Positions 35,270 through 43,831 of a stretch of 64,000 bases of DNA are shown piece by piece. Location of the stretch: contig NC_090024.1 of assembly GCF_037176765.1 (NCBI RefSeq), forward strand, positions 59,316,861 through 59,380,860, written 5' to 3'. Both the position numbers and the translations under genes were made by a program. Within the stretch, counting starts at the first letter, position 1. Each line of letters opens with the position of its first letter. This DNA is from Anolis sagrei (taxonomy: Eukaryota; Chordata; Lepidosauria; Squamata; Anolidae). The notes under the pieces are model-generated. The model was given only the letters and a program-made list of their open reading frames with translations. It ran no database searches and was not told where the DNA came from.

Positions 35270-38200
35270 GGGGGAGTTACACTTTTAAAATGCCCCTGTT
35301 CTGACTTACATACAAATTCAACTTAAGAGCAAACCTACTGAGCCTATTCTGTCTGTATTCATATTCTGCAAATTTCCTACCTCTAGTGATGTAAAATTAT
35401 CTCACCAGATATACACAAAATATTAATAAATATATTAAAATTATTAAAATTAATAACATAATAATTGTTGTTGTTCTTTGGCATAATATAAAATCCAACC
35501 AATAAAGTATTTGTATTCTGCTAATTTCCTACCTCTCGTGGCATGAAATTCTCTCACCAGATCTTTAATGTCCAAATTAGGATGTTCTGGAGGGGAAAAT
35601 AGGGGAGAGAAACATTAATATAAATCATCATAAGATTTGGCTTTCAAAAGCCATAAATAAGTTGTTATGAACAATGAAGCCATCATAACGATGCTACCAC
35701 AATAACGGCAAAAATGCTCTATGAATAGATATTTAACTTTTTTTTAAAAGTAAAACCATAGAGAAAGCAGAAAGCAAACCTTCTCGAAAAAGTATCAGCT
35801 CCCTGAAATAGATAGCAGCAAATTCAGTGATGTTGGGTGGACTGGCCTTGAGAACAGCTCTGCTGACTCCCTCAAGTAGTGTCTTCAGGCCATAAGGCAC
35901 CACCATCCTGGGCTTCGCAGTATGCATTGTTGCCCGCTGAAGACAAAACTGCAATTGCAAAACTGGAAGGAAAGGAAATTGGTTGAAGGAGGAAGACTAT
36001 TGTCACTGAGGGGGACGGGGGGCGGGGGGGGGGCGGAGAACATGGCTCAGAAATGTTACTCTTTGAACAACAATTCTGACATTCCCTTGTCAGAGCTCTG
36101 CTCTAGTCCAAAATGGATTCATGTCATAATTTATTTCATCCATAAACTGTCTTTCCTTTCATGCTCTGGCTCAATTTGGCACCAGCACTACACTAATACA
36201 AGTATATTAAATAAAACCTATACACAATATGGAGAATTTGCTGTTTTGACTTTTGCAGATTTAATTATTTATGGATTGATTAAAATATTCTCCAGGAACT
36301 ATAATGACTTGGGTCAACTTCCTCCATTAATGCTGCAGGACATAGAGAACTGGTTCTCAATCTTTTCTCCTTCAGGTGTTTTAGATTTCAACTCCCAGAA
36401 ATCTCAACCAGTTTACCAGATGTTTGGAATTGTAGGATCTGAAGACCAAAGGATTGGGAATGCTGACTTCGAGAAAACGTATCTCTAGGAATCTGTATGT
36501 CCTGCAGTGTGATTCTGTGGTCAGCTTGATCATAGAATCATGCTGAAAGACCTAGAAATTACTAGATGGGTTCTCTCACATTAAAAAAATCCCAACATAT
36601 TCATTTCCTCACTTTTATGGGGGACCTTTGCTTCTAACTACAGAGAATGTGGAGGGTTGACGGTGGTACTCATTTCTGTAAAATATAATTTTACAGAACT
36701 GACAGCTGTAGTTGAACACAGAGTTCATAAAAAAGCAAGAACGGTAAAATTACATAGATTGCTTGTTGTTTCAAGATTGTGGTCATTTTTGTAAATGCTC
36801 TAAGATTATCCTGGGCAAGTGACAATGCACAATCTCCCACCTACCCTAAATTCTTAAGCTATTCAGATTTTCCCTATGATGGCCACTACCATCATTTTAC
36901 CACCTTAGCCATTCAACAACGTATGTAACTGAAGAACTTAAATTGTATTATTTTACAGCAGAGGTGGGCAACACTGAACCTTCAGATGTTGAACTGTCAA
37001 TATAACCAATGATAAAAGATGGTGGGATTACATTCAGAGGGCTAAAAGCATGCCTCTCTGATTCCTATATAAATATTAAAATAGAATTAAACCTGTAAGT
37101 TTGTTAAAATCATTTAAAAAACTTAGAAACTATTCAAATAATAAAAGAACTATAAAACAGCCCTGGCCCCACAACATAAAGATACTATAAAATGCACAAT
37201 GGGCATGTTCACTTGAGTTTTAGGGTGTGAATGCCGCATCATATGAATGCTTTCACTGGCAAAACAGATGCAACAACTGGGCCATATATATTCTCTTTAT
37301 TTCCATTTTCACTCACAATTAATTATTTTGCCCTTTCTTCTGGCAAAGGTCTAAGCTAGGCATCTTTATACAAAGCAGATGTTGTTGGTTCAGTGGTAAG
37401 TACTGCCTTAGTTATTTTTGCATTCCTCTTGGGGCAATAATATGAATCACATTTACTACAAAATGTTCCGTGGAACTCAATTATCTAAAATAATGTTACC
37501 ATTCAAGGGAATAATTTGGCACTCAAACACAACCAACTTGCCTTTGACATTGACAATATAAATGTCTGTTTTCTGAAAACAGAGTTATGGATCTTAAATA
37601 TGGATGAACAGACTGGTAATGGGAAAAATGCATATGAACATTTTCAAAGGCCATTTACTGGGTATGAAAGGTTCTATTAGGATTTTCTCTCCGGTCAAAA
37701 TGACAATATGGTAGTGCTTTACAAATAGTAAAAAGCCTCTGATGGTTCCACGAGCACAAACTTTTGTCATGCACAAAACTATGATAAATATTGTGCATAA
37801 AATTATAGTTATGTGAACAAGGTGCACACGAAACATTCATGACTTGGATCCCATCTCCAAAATATTTTATGAAGTATGCATATGCAAACACAGGTATCCC
37901 AAATTCTGAAATAAATCCAAAATACTTCTGGTCCCAAACATTTCAGATAAGGGATATTCGAACATATCCAACCATTTTTTTCCATTCTAATATACTAGAT
38001 CTCAGGTATTAAGAGATACACTTTAATCCATAGTCCATGTGATGAAATAATGATCTTTTCCCTCTCAAACCACAGGCGACTCTTGAAATACTGGCACTGA
38101 ATATGGACTCTTTAGCTACCAAACAGCCATATAAATTGATCTATCCTCTATCCCATTCAATAATTACACTAGCACTATTAATAACCATCTACACTATATA

Positions 38201-41200
38201 ATTAAGGAAATTTGACACCACTAACTGCCATGGCTCAATACTATGGGATCATGAGGTCTGTAGTTTGTTGATTCACCAACACTCTTGGACAGAGAAGACT
38301 AAAGATAATGTGAAACACTCACAGTTCCACAACCTTGAGACATGGCAGTTAAAATAGTCTCAAACTACATCAGTTCTATGGTGTTGATTCCCCCTAAGTC
38401 TGGTAAGTATAGGAAAGTGGGTCATTGTCATAGAAGGAAGCTGTCTTATACTGAGTCAGACCATTTGGTCAACCTAACTATGTAATTTATGTTAACTCTG
38501 ACATACATGATTTTTCAGGAAAGTTTCATGTAGGACTTCCTCCAATTTGGAGATCTCTTGTATTATTTATTTAGTACATTTCTATACCGCTCCCTCAGCC
38601 TTCCGGCGATTCAAGGTGGTTTACAAGGCAAGAATTCAATGCCACCAAGGACACAATTACAATATACAATATAAAAAACATCAGCAACCATAAAATCAAA
38701 CATTATAATGAAACATACTTCAATCGATAATCATTAAAACAATGTCCAGTTCCGCTATATAGTTATTCCATCATTATATCCGTTACTCCATATTTTCAAA
38801 TGCCCGTTCAAATAGCCATGTCTTAAGATTCTTCCGGAATGATAGGAGCGATGAAGCGGATCTAATCTCCCTAGAAAGGGCGTTCCATAGCCTAGGGGCC
38901 ACCACTGAGAAGACCCTGTCTCTCATTCCCGCCAACCGTACTTGTGATAATGGCGGGACCAAGAGCAGGGCCTCTCCAGATGATCTTAAAGTCCTTGCAG
39001 GTTCATAAGGGGAGATTCAGACAGGTAAGTTGGGCCAGAACCATGTATTCATTCCCTAGTGCCTTTACATCCAAAATTTAACTAGGCCCAACTCTGCTTA
39101 ATTTCCAGAACACCACATAATATATGTCAGTGAACTTCACACATTACTATGAATAATCCTAGGGTGAATTTATACCAGGAATGGGCAAATTTCAGCCCTA
39201 CAGGTGTTTTGGGCTTCAACTCCCACCTACCGGCTGTTAGGAATTGTGGGAGTTGAAGTCCAAAACACCTGTAGGGCTGAAGTTGGTCCATTATTTATTT
39301 ATTTATTTCAAGTATTTGTATCCCGCCCTTCTCAACCCCCAAAGGGGACTCAGGGTGGTTTACAGCCACCAATAATTCAATGCCCCCCATATACAAACAG
39401 ATAAAACAACAGTTACAAAATAGGTAAAAAAATAATTTAAATTAAAAACCATTTAAAATAGTGCAATTGAATTTCCTGAGCTATACTGGAGAATTAATGT
39501 AGTCTGGCATCAGTTTAAACTGCTATGGCTCAATGCTATAGAACAACAGGAATTGTAGTTTTATGATGTCTTTCTTTAGCCTTTTCTGCCCAAAACTGCA
39601 CCTGGTGCCTTACCAAACTACAACTCCTAGAATTCCATTGCATTGAGCCACACCAGTTAAAGTGGTGTCAAACTGTGTTCAATCTACAGATGCACCCTGG
39701 ATTCCTATTCTCTATACTGGTGCAAAAGAGAATGGCAGGCACTACTCATTATCTCCAATAAGTGTTAGGAATAAGTGAGTGAGGAAGAGGAACAGCATGA
39801 CCCAAACGGATCAACTAATATGAACCTTTTAAGCTCATCAGGCGAAACATTTCATGGGACTGTCTAGTTCCCCTAAAGGAGGTTTCAAAAGACACCCCTT
39901 GGGGAGAAGAGAGATGGCAAAGTAATACTGGAAGTCTGTTTTTTAGTTGTTGATCCCAAATGAAAGGCATCACACCCCAGGAAATATCATTTCGGAACAT
40001 TGGTTTTCAAATCTCTCCTTGCTTAAGGCAGAACAACTAAAGTCTTGAAGATGTGGGGAGGTCATATAATCTCACAGACACTAAAGTTGGTATAAATATG
40101 CCTCTATAGTAAAAGGCAAGCCTCAGATATTTCATATTCATAAATACTTGTTCTAGTTCTCTGCTCATTTATTTTGAAACATAAAACATATGGCCAGTGC
40201 TTCTAATATTTGATCGTTTTAAGATCTGACTTTTGTCTCTCTTGCGGGAAGTCTATACCTTTTGCTCATTCTCTTATTTCATAACCCGAAACGCTATTAT
40301 TGCAGAGTGGGCCCATTTAAACCATGGGGATACTCTAAAAGTTTTTGGACAGCAGCTTTCATAAGTGTTCACCATTGGCTGTACTGGCTGAGGCTGATGA
40401 GAATTGCAGTCCAAAAACATCTGGAGTGCCAATACTGTCTATCCAGTAGGGAGTATATTGGACTTTTTCAAACGTAAATATGGAAAGCATTGTTGCTGTT
40501 GTGCGCCTAATCAGGGTTTTCTGTGGCTATGAGAATGCGACTCAACCAAGATAATGCATTGAGTTTCCACAGCTGAGTGGGGAAATGAACCCTGGTGTCC
40601 ACAGTCATGTGGTGCATCTACACAAGGCATGGGCAAACTTCGGCCCTCCTCCAGGTGTTTTAGACTTCAACTCCCACAATTCCTAACAGCCTGCTGTTGG
40701 GAATTGTGGGACTTGAAGTCCAAAATACCTGGAGGATCAATGTTTTCCCATGCTTGATCTTCACTGTAGAATAAATGCTATTTGATGCCACTTTAACTGT
40801 TATGGCTCAATGCTATAGAATCCTGGGAAATGTAATGACAAGGTCTCACCAAAACTTCATCTCCCAGGATCCCATAGTTTTGACCCACAGCAATTAAAGT
40901 GGTGTTAAACTGCAGTCACCAAAGACCATCAGAAAACATATATTTCTGATGGTTTTAGCAATCCCTTTGGCAGAGAAGGCTGAAGATCTTTCTGCCTGTC
41001 CTTTTCCTTTTTGAAAACAGATGGCAAATCCTTCCATCAAAAGCCCTCCTCCTGGGGAGGGTTATTTCTGAGACTCCAAGCAGGGAGGGGAGAGCAGGCA
41101 TGCTTGACGCATGGCAGTGTAGTACTCATGTGCAAGCAAGGGAGAATGTGTGAGGTTGGAGGGAGGCGCACAGCAGCGAGTCCCTGCAGGCATGGGGGTT

Positions 41201-42985
41201 CTGTGTGGGAAGTTTGACCCAATTCTATTGTTGGTGAGGTTCGGAATGCTCTTTAATTGTAGGCGAACTATCAATCCCAGCACCAACTCCCAAATATCAA
41301 GGTCTATTCTCCCCCCCCCCCCCCCAAACTCCACCAGTGTTCTCATTTGGGCATGTTGAGTATTCGTGCCAAGTTTGGTCCAGATGTATCATTGAGTCCA
41401 CAGTGCTCACTGATGAAGGTGAACTACAACTCCAAACTCAAGGTCAATGCCCACCAAACCCTTCCAGTATTTTCTGTTGGTCATGGGAGTTGTGTGTGCC
41501 AAGTGTGGTTCAATTCCATCATTGGTGTTTAGAATGCTTTGATTGTTGATGAACTATAGATCCCAGCAACTACAACTCCTAAAGGACAAAATCAACCTCC
41601 CTCAACCCCACCAGTATTCAAATTTGGGCGTATTGTGTATTTGCCCAGTGAACATATTCCTCTATATCATAGAATCATAGAAGCTGGAATATTGCATTCA
41701 AAGCACCCCTGACAAATGGCCATCCAGCCTCCATTTAAAAGCTTCCAAAGATAGCCATGTATAAATATGTGAAAAGAAGCCACAGGGAGGAGGGAGCAAG
41801 CTTGTTTTCTGCTTCCCTGGAGACTAGGACACGGAACAATGGCTTCAAACTACAAGAGAGGAGATTCCATCTGAACATGAGGAAGAACTTCCTGACAGTG
41901 AGAGCCGTTCAGCAGTGGAACTCTCTGCCCCGGAGTGTGGTGGAGGCTCCTTCTTTGGAAGCTTTTAAACAGAGGCTGGATGGCCATCTGTCAGGGGTGA
42001 TTTGAATGCAATATTCCTGCTTCTTGGCAGGGGGTTGGACTGGATGGCCCACAAGGTCTCTTCCAACTCTTTGATTCTATGATTCTATAAGGAGCCTCCA
42101 CCACACTCCGGGGCAGAGAGTTCCACTGCTGAACGGCTCTCAGATATTTACATTACAATAATAACAGTAGCCAAATTACAGATACGAAGTAGCAACAGAA
42201 ATAAGGTTATGGTTGGTGGTCTCCACAATATGAAGAACTGTCTCAAGGAGTTGCGGCATTAGGAAGGTTGAGCAACAACGAATTCTTGATGGATACAATC
42301 CAGTATTCTTGTTCATACATTCCTCAATGTATAGACTGATTTCTGTGACATATGATGATAGCTTGAAAAAGGGACAGGAGAAGAAAGGACTCTGGACTCC
42401 TTTTGAGCAGGAGCTCAAGCCCAGTCCCTCCACAAGGTGCATCTAGACTTTGACACCACTTGGAACTGCCATGGGAGTTGTAGTTTGGTGAGGTAGAGGA
42501 GGCTTAAGGCTGTGTTAAAGTACAACTCCCAGGATTCCAATGCATTGAGACATGGCAGTTTAAGTGGTATCAAAATAAGAGTGTAGTGCAGGCATGGGCT
42601 AACTTGGGCCCTCGAGGTGTTTTGGACTTCAACTCCCACAATTCCTGGCCTCAGGCCCCTTCCTTTTCCCCCTCAGCCGCTTAAGCGGCTGAGGGGGAAA
42701 AGGAAGGGGCCTGAGGCCAGGAATTGTGGAAGTCCAAAACACCTCGAGGGCCCAAGTTAGCCCATGCCTGGTGTAGAGGTACCCACAGACAAGGCCCAAA
42801 AGCATCCTCGCCCTCTCTGTTCCTCCTTGAGCCGTCGAGGAGGCACTCTCGCTTTCTCTGTCCTTCTAGCCTCTGTGGAAACACGCCAACCTTTTTTTTT
42901 CCTCCCGCTTCTCAACCATACAAAAGACTTCGCTCCTCGGCAGCGCTAACGCTTCCTCCTCGCCCCTTGCCGGAGCCTCCTCTGA
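25185..42985 (-). CDS. CABYR: Calcium-binding tyrosine phosphorylation-regulated protein (CABYR), whole gene
   Basis: Seen: coding exons 35927-35780, 35586-35533, 29716-28514 and 26746-26112 with consistent AG/GT borders and phases, 2040 bp in all, encoding 679 residues. Order in the protein: RII-like dimerisation/docking domain (residues 9-50, [19 protein letters not shown]), acidic region with KSTDTEEDQ and [22 protein letters not shown], Pro-Glu repeat (218-271), a [13 protein letters not shown] stretch, [18 protein letters not shown], then a second coding region starting [20 protein letters not shown]. Known: CABYR sits in the fibrous sheath of the sperm flagellum, binds calcium when phosphorylated in capacitation, and interacts with AKAPs and ROPN1-like proteins. 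The ends given (polyadenylation and start site) are inferred. Neighbours match mammals. Confidence 0.92.
25188..25263 (-). other. CABYR: Putative 3' UTR exon of CABYR with polyadenylation signal
   Basis: On the - strand a good acceptor GTCTGTGTCTATAG/ACACCC precedes a 56-base stretch, AATAAA (25207-25202) and a GU-rich element GGATGTGTGTGAG. It lies 841 bp beyond a strong GTAAGT donor that follows the stop codon. Inferred from signals alone. Confidence 0.5.
25202..25207 (-). terminator. Polyadenylation signal, CABYR (putative)
   Basis: AATAAA on the - strand followed at once by GGATGTGTGTGAG, a typical downstream GU element. Confidence 0.5.
25264..26104 (-). other. Putative CABYR 3' UTR intron
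   Basis: Bounded by G/GTAAGTCTAG and the acceptor above. The sequence is unique and AT-rich with no repeat or exon recognised. Confidence 0.45.
26105..26746 (-). CDS. CABYR: CABYR last coding exon (second coding region, CR-B)
   Basis: Starts after TTTTTATTTTATAG with CC, which completes Ala with the preceding G, then [20 protein letters not shown]. Conserved blocks include [45 protein letters not shown] and [14 protein letters not shown]. Stop TAG at 26114-26112; the exon appears to run on 7 bases to a GTAAGT donor. In mammals this region is known as CR-B and is used in shorter isoforms; here it is in frame with CR-A. Confidence 0.93.
27573..27714. mobile_element. Palindromic hAT-like MITE
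   Basis: Ends resemble each other in inverse orientation (CAGAGGTGGGGAATT and CACTCCTCACCTGTG) with inner arms around CAGCTGCTGTTGGATCACAA and TGGGAGTTGTACTTCAACAG. Borders are approximate. Confidence 0.5.
27830..27954. mobile_element. Palindromic hAT MITE with 8-bp target duplication
   Basis: Inverted ends CAGTGTTTCTCAACCTTTG and CAAAGGTTGAGAGACACTG, flanked by GTTTAAAA and GTTTAAAC. No coding capacity. Confidence 0.85.
28514..29716 (-). CDS. CABYR: CABYR main coding exon (CR-A)
   Basis: 1203-bp exon between TTGCTCTGCAG and ATGTCAG/GTAAGA. Two entering bases complete Val; it leaves in phase 1. It encodes [43 protein letters not shown], a 54-residue Pro-Glu run, a Pro-rich PxxP stretch and [20 protein letters not shown]. 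The matching human region has no such Pro-Glu run, as I recall it. The upstream in-frame ATG at 29843 is intronic. Confidence 0.93.
29106..29267 (-). repeat. Coding hexanucleotide (Pro-Glu)n repeat in CABYR
   Basis: About 27 units of CCNGAR, mostly CCTGAA, CCCGAA and CCTGAG, giving 54 residues of alternating Pro and Glu with small breaks (EFEP, PISEP, ELEP). Variation at third codon positions shows it is not a pure recent expansion. Confidence 0.95.
31780..32282 (+). mobile_element. Non-LTR retrotransposon 3' fragment
   Basis: The + strand reads [38 protein letters not shown] and [12 protein letters not shown], the zinc-finger-like end of a non-LTR ORF2, then an AATAAATAAATAAA tail. The clade is uncertain. 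Confidence 0.6.
32362..32530 (-). repeat. LINE 3' tail
   Basis: (TTTA)n followed by TTATACCCCACTTTTTCTCT and AAAAGAGACTCAAAGCAGC: the reverse of the recurrent L2/CR1-like tail. Confidence 0.55.
33378..34051. mobile_element. Unclassified interspersed repeat with GAAAATAAGAC ends, split by a SINE
   Basis: Left end CACATTTTCCTGAAAATAAG and right end (reverse) GCTGGAAAATAAGTCC are similar in inverse orientation. The interior has GCTCCAAAAGATGCATTAGG and CAGATGCCATGTGTTGCAAT. No protein is encoded. A SINE sits in the left third. Confidence 0.55.
33519..33768 (-). mobile_element. tRNA-derived SINE, CTCCTGACACG-tail family, inside another repeat
   Basis: In reverse: head GGGGGCGCAGTGGGTTAAAC, B box GGTTCGAATCCAGG, body and poly-A. 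Direct flanks TATTTATTCAA on both sides are the target duplication. Confidence 0.9.
34917..35355 (-). mobile_element. TA-flanked short DNA transposon, pogo/Tigger-like MITE
   Basis: Ends CAGGTAGTCCCCCAATTACA and (reverse) CAGACAGAATAGGCTCAGTA between TA dinucleotides. Same family as 5810-6165, in the opposite orientation. A (CT)n(AT)n run at 35219-35270 lies inside. It separates copies of a locally duplicated sequence. Confidence 0.7.
35356..35512 (-). repeat. Partial tandem duplication of the CABYR second exon end and following intron
   Basis: On the - strand, ATCTGGTGAGATAATTTTAC to CTAGAGGTAGGAAATTTGC mirrors the real exon end at 35561-35520 (ATCTGGTGAGAGAATTTCAT, CGAGAGGTAGGAAATTAGC). 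AT-rich sequence (ACAAAATATTAATAAA) also recurs near 34835, left of the inserted DNA element. The copy lacks an acceptor and its frame is closed. Confidence 0.7.
35533..35586 (-). CDS. CABYR: CABYR small coding exon after the RII-like domain
   Basis: 54-bp exon between TTTTCCCCTCCAG and CGAGAG/GTAGGA, phase 1 in and out. It encodes (E)[17 protein letters not shown], aligning with the human segment around MDIKDLVKQFHQIK. Too short to appear as an open frame. Confidence 0.92.
35780..35927 (-). CDS. CABYR: CABYR first coding exon, RII-like docking domain
   Basis: ATG at 35927-35925 opens [40 protein letters not shown] and FRELILFRE, an RIIa-type dimerisation/docking domain. The start was chosen because the human protein begins 5-6 residues before the same block; an upstream in-frame ATG lies beyond the likely acceptor. 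The acceptor is TTTGTCTTCAG (exon from 35936) or CTTTCCTTCCAG (from 35962). Donor GAAG/GTTTGC, phase 1. Confidence 0.93.
36343..36470. mobile_element. Old palindromic hAT MITE
   Basis: ACTGGTTCTCAATCTTTTCT at one side and GGATTGGGAATGCTG at the other, with arms around AACTCCCAGAAATCTCAACC. A diverged member of the 54560-54694 family. Confidence 0.55.
38208..38370. mobile_element. Palindromic MITE (TGACACCACTTTAACTGCC-type)
   Basis: Contains TTTGACACCACTAACTGCCA, TGGCTCAATACTATGGGATC and the inverse ACATGGCAGTTAAAATAGTC. Related copies lie at 39500, 40760 and 42434. Confidence 0.5.
38562..39005 (-). mobile_element. LINE 3' end, L2/CR1-like, about 440 bp
   Basis: In reverse it ends with AAGCCTTGAATCGCC... 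and GGTATAGAAATGTACTAAAT. It includes CGTTCCATAGCCTAGGGGCC and GAGAAGACCCTGTCTCTCAT, characteristic of an abundant reptile LINE end. Not assigned further. Confidence 0.6.
39176..39293. mobile_element. Palindromic MITE (GGCATGGGCAAACTT-type)
   Basis: Arms GGGCAAATTTCAGCCCTACA and TGTAGGGCTGAAGTTGGTCC are inverted; inner arms include CAACTCCCAC and GTGGGAGTTG. Confidence 0.75.
39290..39470 (-). repeat. LINE 3' tail
   Basis: (TTTA)n then GTATCCCGCCCTTCTCAACC and AAAGGGGACTCAGGGTGGTT, the reverse of the recurrent tail; directly abuts the preceding MITE. Confidence 0.65.
39500..39690. mobile_element. Palindromic MITE (TGACACCACTTTAACTGCC-type)
   Basis: Inverted blocks: CAGTTTAAACTGCTATGGCT at one side and CCAGTTAAAGTGGTGTCAAA at the other. 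Confidence 0.6.
40617..40756. mobile_element. Palindromic MITE (GGCATGGGCAAACTT-type)
   Basis: Arms GGCATGGGCAAACTTCGGCC / CAATGTTTTCCCATGC and AACTCCCACAATTCCTAACA / GTTGGGAATTGTGGGAC. Confidence 0.75.
40760..40925. mobile_element. Palindromic MITE (TGACACCACTTTAACTGCC-type)
   Basis: TTTGATGCCACTTTAACTGT is mirrored by CAATTAAAGTGGTGTTAAAC around two AATCCTGGGA/TCCCAGGATC blocks. Confidence 0.6.
40918..42268. mobile_element. Non-autonomous hAT element interrupted by CR1
   Basis: Segments 41190-41660 and 42145-42268 match the complete element at 45941-46683, including GGTTCTGTGTGGGAAGTTTG, TTTGGGCATGTTGAGTATTC and the 3' end GGCATTAGGAAGGTTGAG. The part 40918-41190 (with ATCAGAAAACATATATTTCT) appears to be extra interior lost from the other copy. 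A CR1 insertion occupies 41665-42145. Confidence 0.65.
41665..42145 (+). mobile_element. CR1 LINE 3' end, rearranged
   Basis: Encodes CR1 ORF2 end [20 protein letters not shown] then [17 protein letters not shown], followed by TTGGACTGGATGGCCCACAA and ATTCTATGATTCTATAA. Short reversed pieces of the same end lie on both sides (41668-41755 and 42090-42145), so the insertion is an inverted composite. Confidence 0.75.
42434..42588. mobile_element. Palindromic MITE (TGACACCACTTTAACTGCC-type)
   Basis: GGTGCATCTAGACTTTGACA with GGGAGTTGTAGTTTGGTGAG at one side and CAACTCCCAGGATTCCAATG, ACATGGCAGTTTAAGTGG at the other. Confidence 0.65.
42589..42770. mobile_element. Near-perfect palindromic hAT-like MITE
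   Basis: Left arm 42589-42682, right arm 42683-42770. The inner 47 bp of each arm (42636-42682 / 42683-42729) match exactly with no spacer, centred on GCCGCTTAAGCGGC; the outer arms match except for 6 extra bases on the left. Flanks GTGTAGTG and GTGTAGAG look like an 8-bp target duplication. Confidence 0.9.
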
Positions 42986-43009
42986 GGCGGCACGCGAGAG
43001 CGGCCCGCC

Positions 43010-43016
43010 TTTTATA
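43010..43016 (-). promoter_or_regulatory. TATA box
   Basis: TATAAAA on the - strand within CCGGTATAAAAGGCGGG. Confidence 0.7.
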
Positions 43017-43030
43017 CCGGCGGGGTCTTG

Positions 43031-43042
43031 GTGGGCGGGGCC
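43031..43042 (-). promoter_or_regulatory. GC box (Sp1-type)
   Basis: GTGGGCGGGGCC on the + strand, 15 bases upstream of the TATA box in CABYR orientation. Confidence 0.55.
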
Positions 43043-43058
43043 AGAGCGCGTGCCTTTG

Positions 43059-43066
43059 TGACGTCA
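43059..43066. promoter_or_regulatory. Full palindromic CRE
   Basis: TGACGTCA, 43 bases upstream of the TATA box. CREB/CREM-family factors bind this site; CREM drives many spermatid genes, which fits CABYR. Binding here is inferred. Confidence 0.7.
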
Positions 43067-43424
43067 CAGAGGCAGAGCGGGATCCGCAGCAAAGGAAGTG
43101 GGCGTGGCCTGAGGTGTCCTTTTGTTGTGTTCCTCTCCTGCAGGGAGGCTCCCTCAATGACACTTGCTTTGAACAGCCATGCATGGCTCAAGGCTATGGA
43201 ACAATGGGAGTTGTAGTTTGGTCACTCACTGCGAAAGAAAGCTAGAGCTTCCAAAACTAGATAGTAGTGAGCCATGGCTAGTTATAGTGGATGTAAACCT
43301 AACCCTTCTGTGCCTGATTCAGCCTCCTGGGCTTTCTAGTTGCTTGAAGACCGCCGTTTCAGGACGATGGAAATTATAGTCAACACATTGTAGCAATAGG
43401 TGCTTCATAAACAACACTATGTTA

Positions 43425-43593
43425 TGCCCCCGGTGGTGCAGCAGGTCAAACCACTGAGCTGTTGAACTTGCTGACCAAAAGGTCAGTGGTTTGAATCTGG
43501 GGAAAGGAATGAGCTCCTGATGTTAGGCCCAGCTTCTGCCAACTTAGTTCAAAAATGCAAATGAGTAGATCAATAGGTACTGCTTCGGCGGGA
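43425..43593 (+). mobile_element. Sauria-type SINE, 5' half
   Basis: Head GCCCCCGGTGGTGCAGCAGG, CCACTGAGCTGTTGAACTTG, B-box region GGTTTGAATCTGGGG, and GATCAATAGGTACTGCTTCG. The Bov-B-like tail is missing. Confidence 0.8.
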
Positions 43594-43831
43594 ACAGGAT
43601 CCTGAACAGGATTCTAAACACTTCTGCTTCACTTACGTGCTTGAAGTATGGCTTACTCTCCAGAATATTTGCATTCACAGCTTTATTCCCCTTTAAGAGG
43701 GCTTTAACCCAACAGACCAAGGCAGAAGCAGCACAATAGCAGAGAGGAAACTGGTGTTTTTTTAAGGTTCTTCCAGGATGGACTAAGTTATCACCTTTCA
43801 CTATTCTACGCAGTGGCATAGTGGGTTAAAC

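Larger units (their letters stand above)
29717..35532 (-). other. CABYR intron, 5.8 kb
   Basis: Contains an old LINE piece, a LINE tail, a 670-bp repeat with a SINE inside, and a duplicated exon end split by a short DNA transposon, all listed separately. 29850-31780 and 32540-33375 show nothing recognisable. Confidence 0.6.
35963..42800 (-). other. CABYR first intron (5' UTR intron), repeat-rich
   Basis: About 7 kb between the probable promoter exon and the first coding exon. It holds LINE tails, several palindromic MITEs, a hAT element interrupted by CR1 and a near-perfect palindrome. 36480-38200 and 39700-40600 are unique without recognisable features. The first exon's donor could not be fixed. 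Confidence 0.5.
42800..43110. promoter_or_regulatory. CABYR: CpG-rich CABYR promoter region
   Basis: The only clearly CpG-rich stretch in the window. Read on the - strand it has, in order, a palindromic CRE, a GC box, a TATA box and GC-rich presumed exon 1. It lies upstream of CABYR and beyond the 3' end of TTC39C, so CABYR is the natural target. The start site near 42980-42985 is inferred from the TATA position. Confidence 0.7.

Noticed and set aside
35922-36488. 188-residue + strand frame
   Set aside because: It begins in antisense CABYR exon and ends in an old hAT MITE; no homology recognised.
42724-43245. 173-residue + strand frame across the CpG-rich region
   Set aside because: It runs through a palindromic MITE, the promoter and a second MITE arm; composition reflects GC content, with no known domain.
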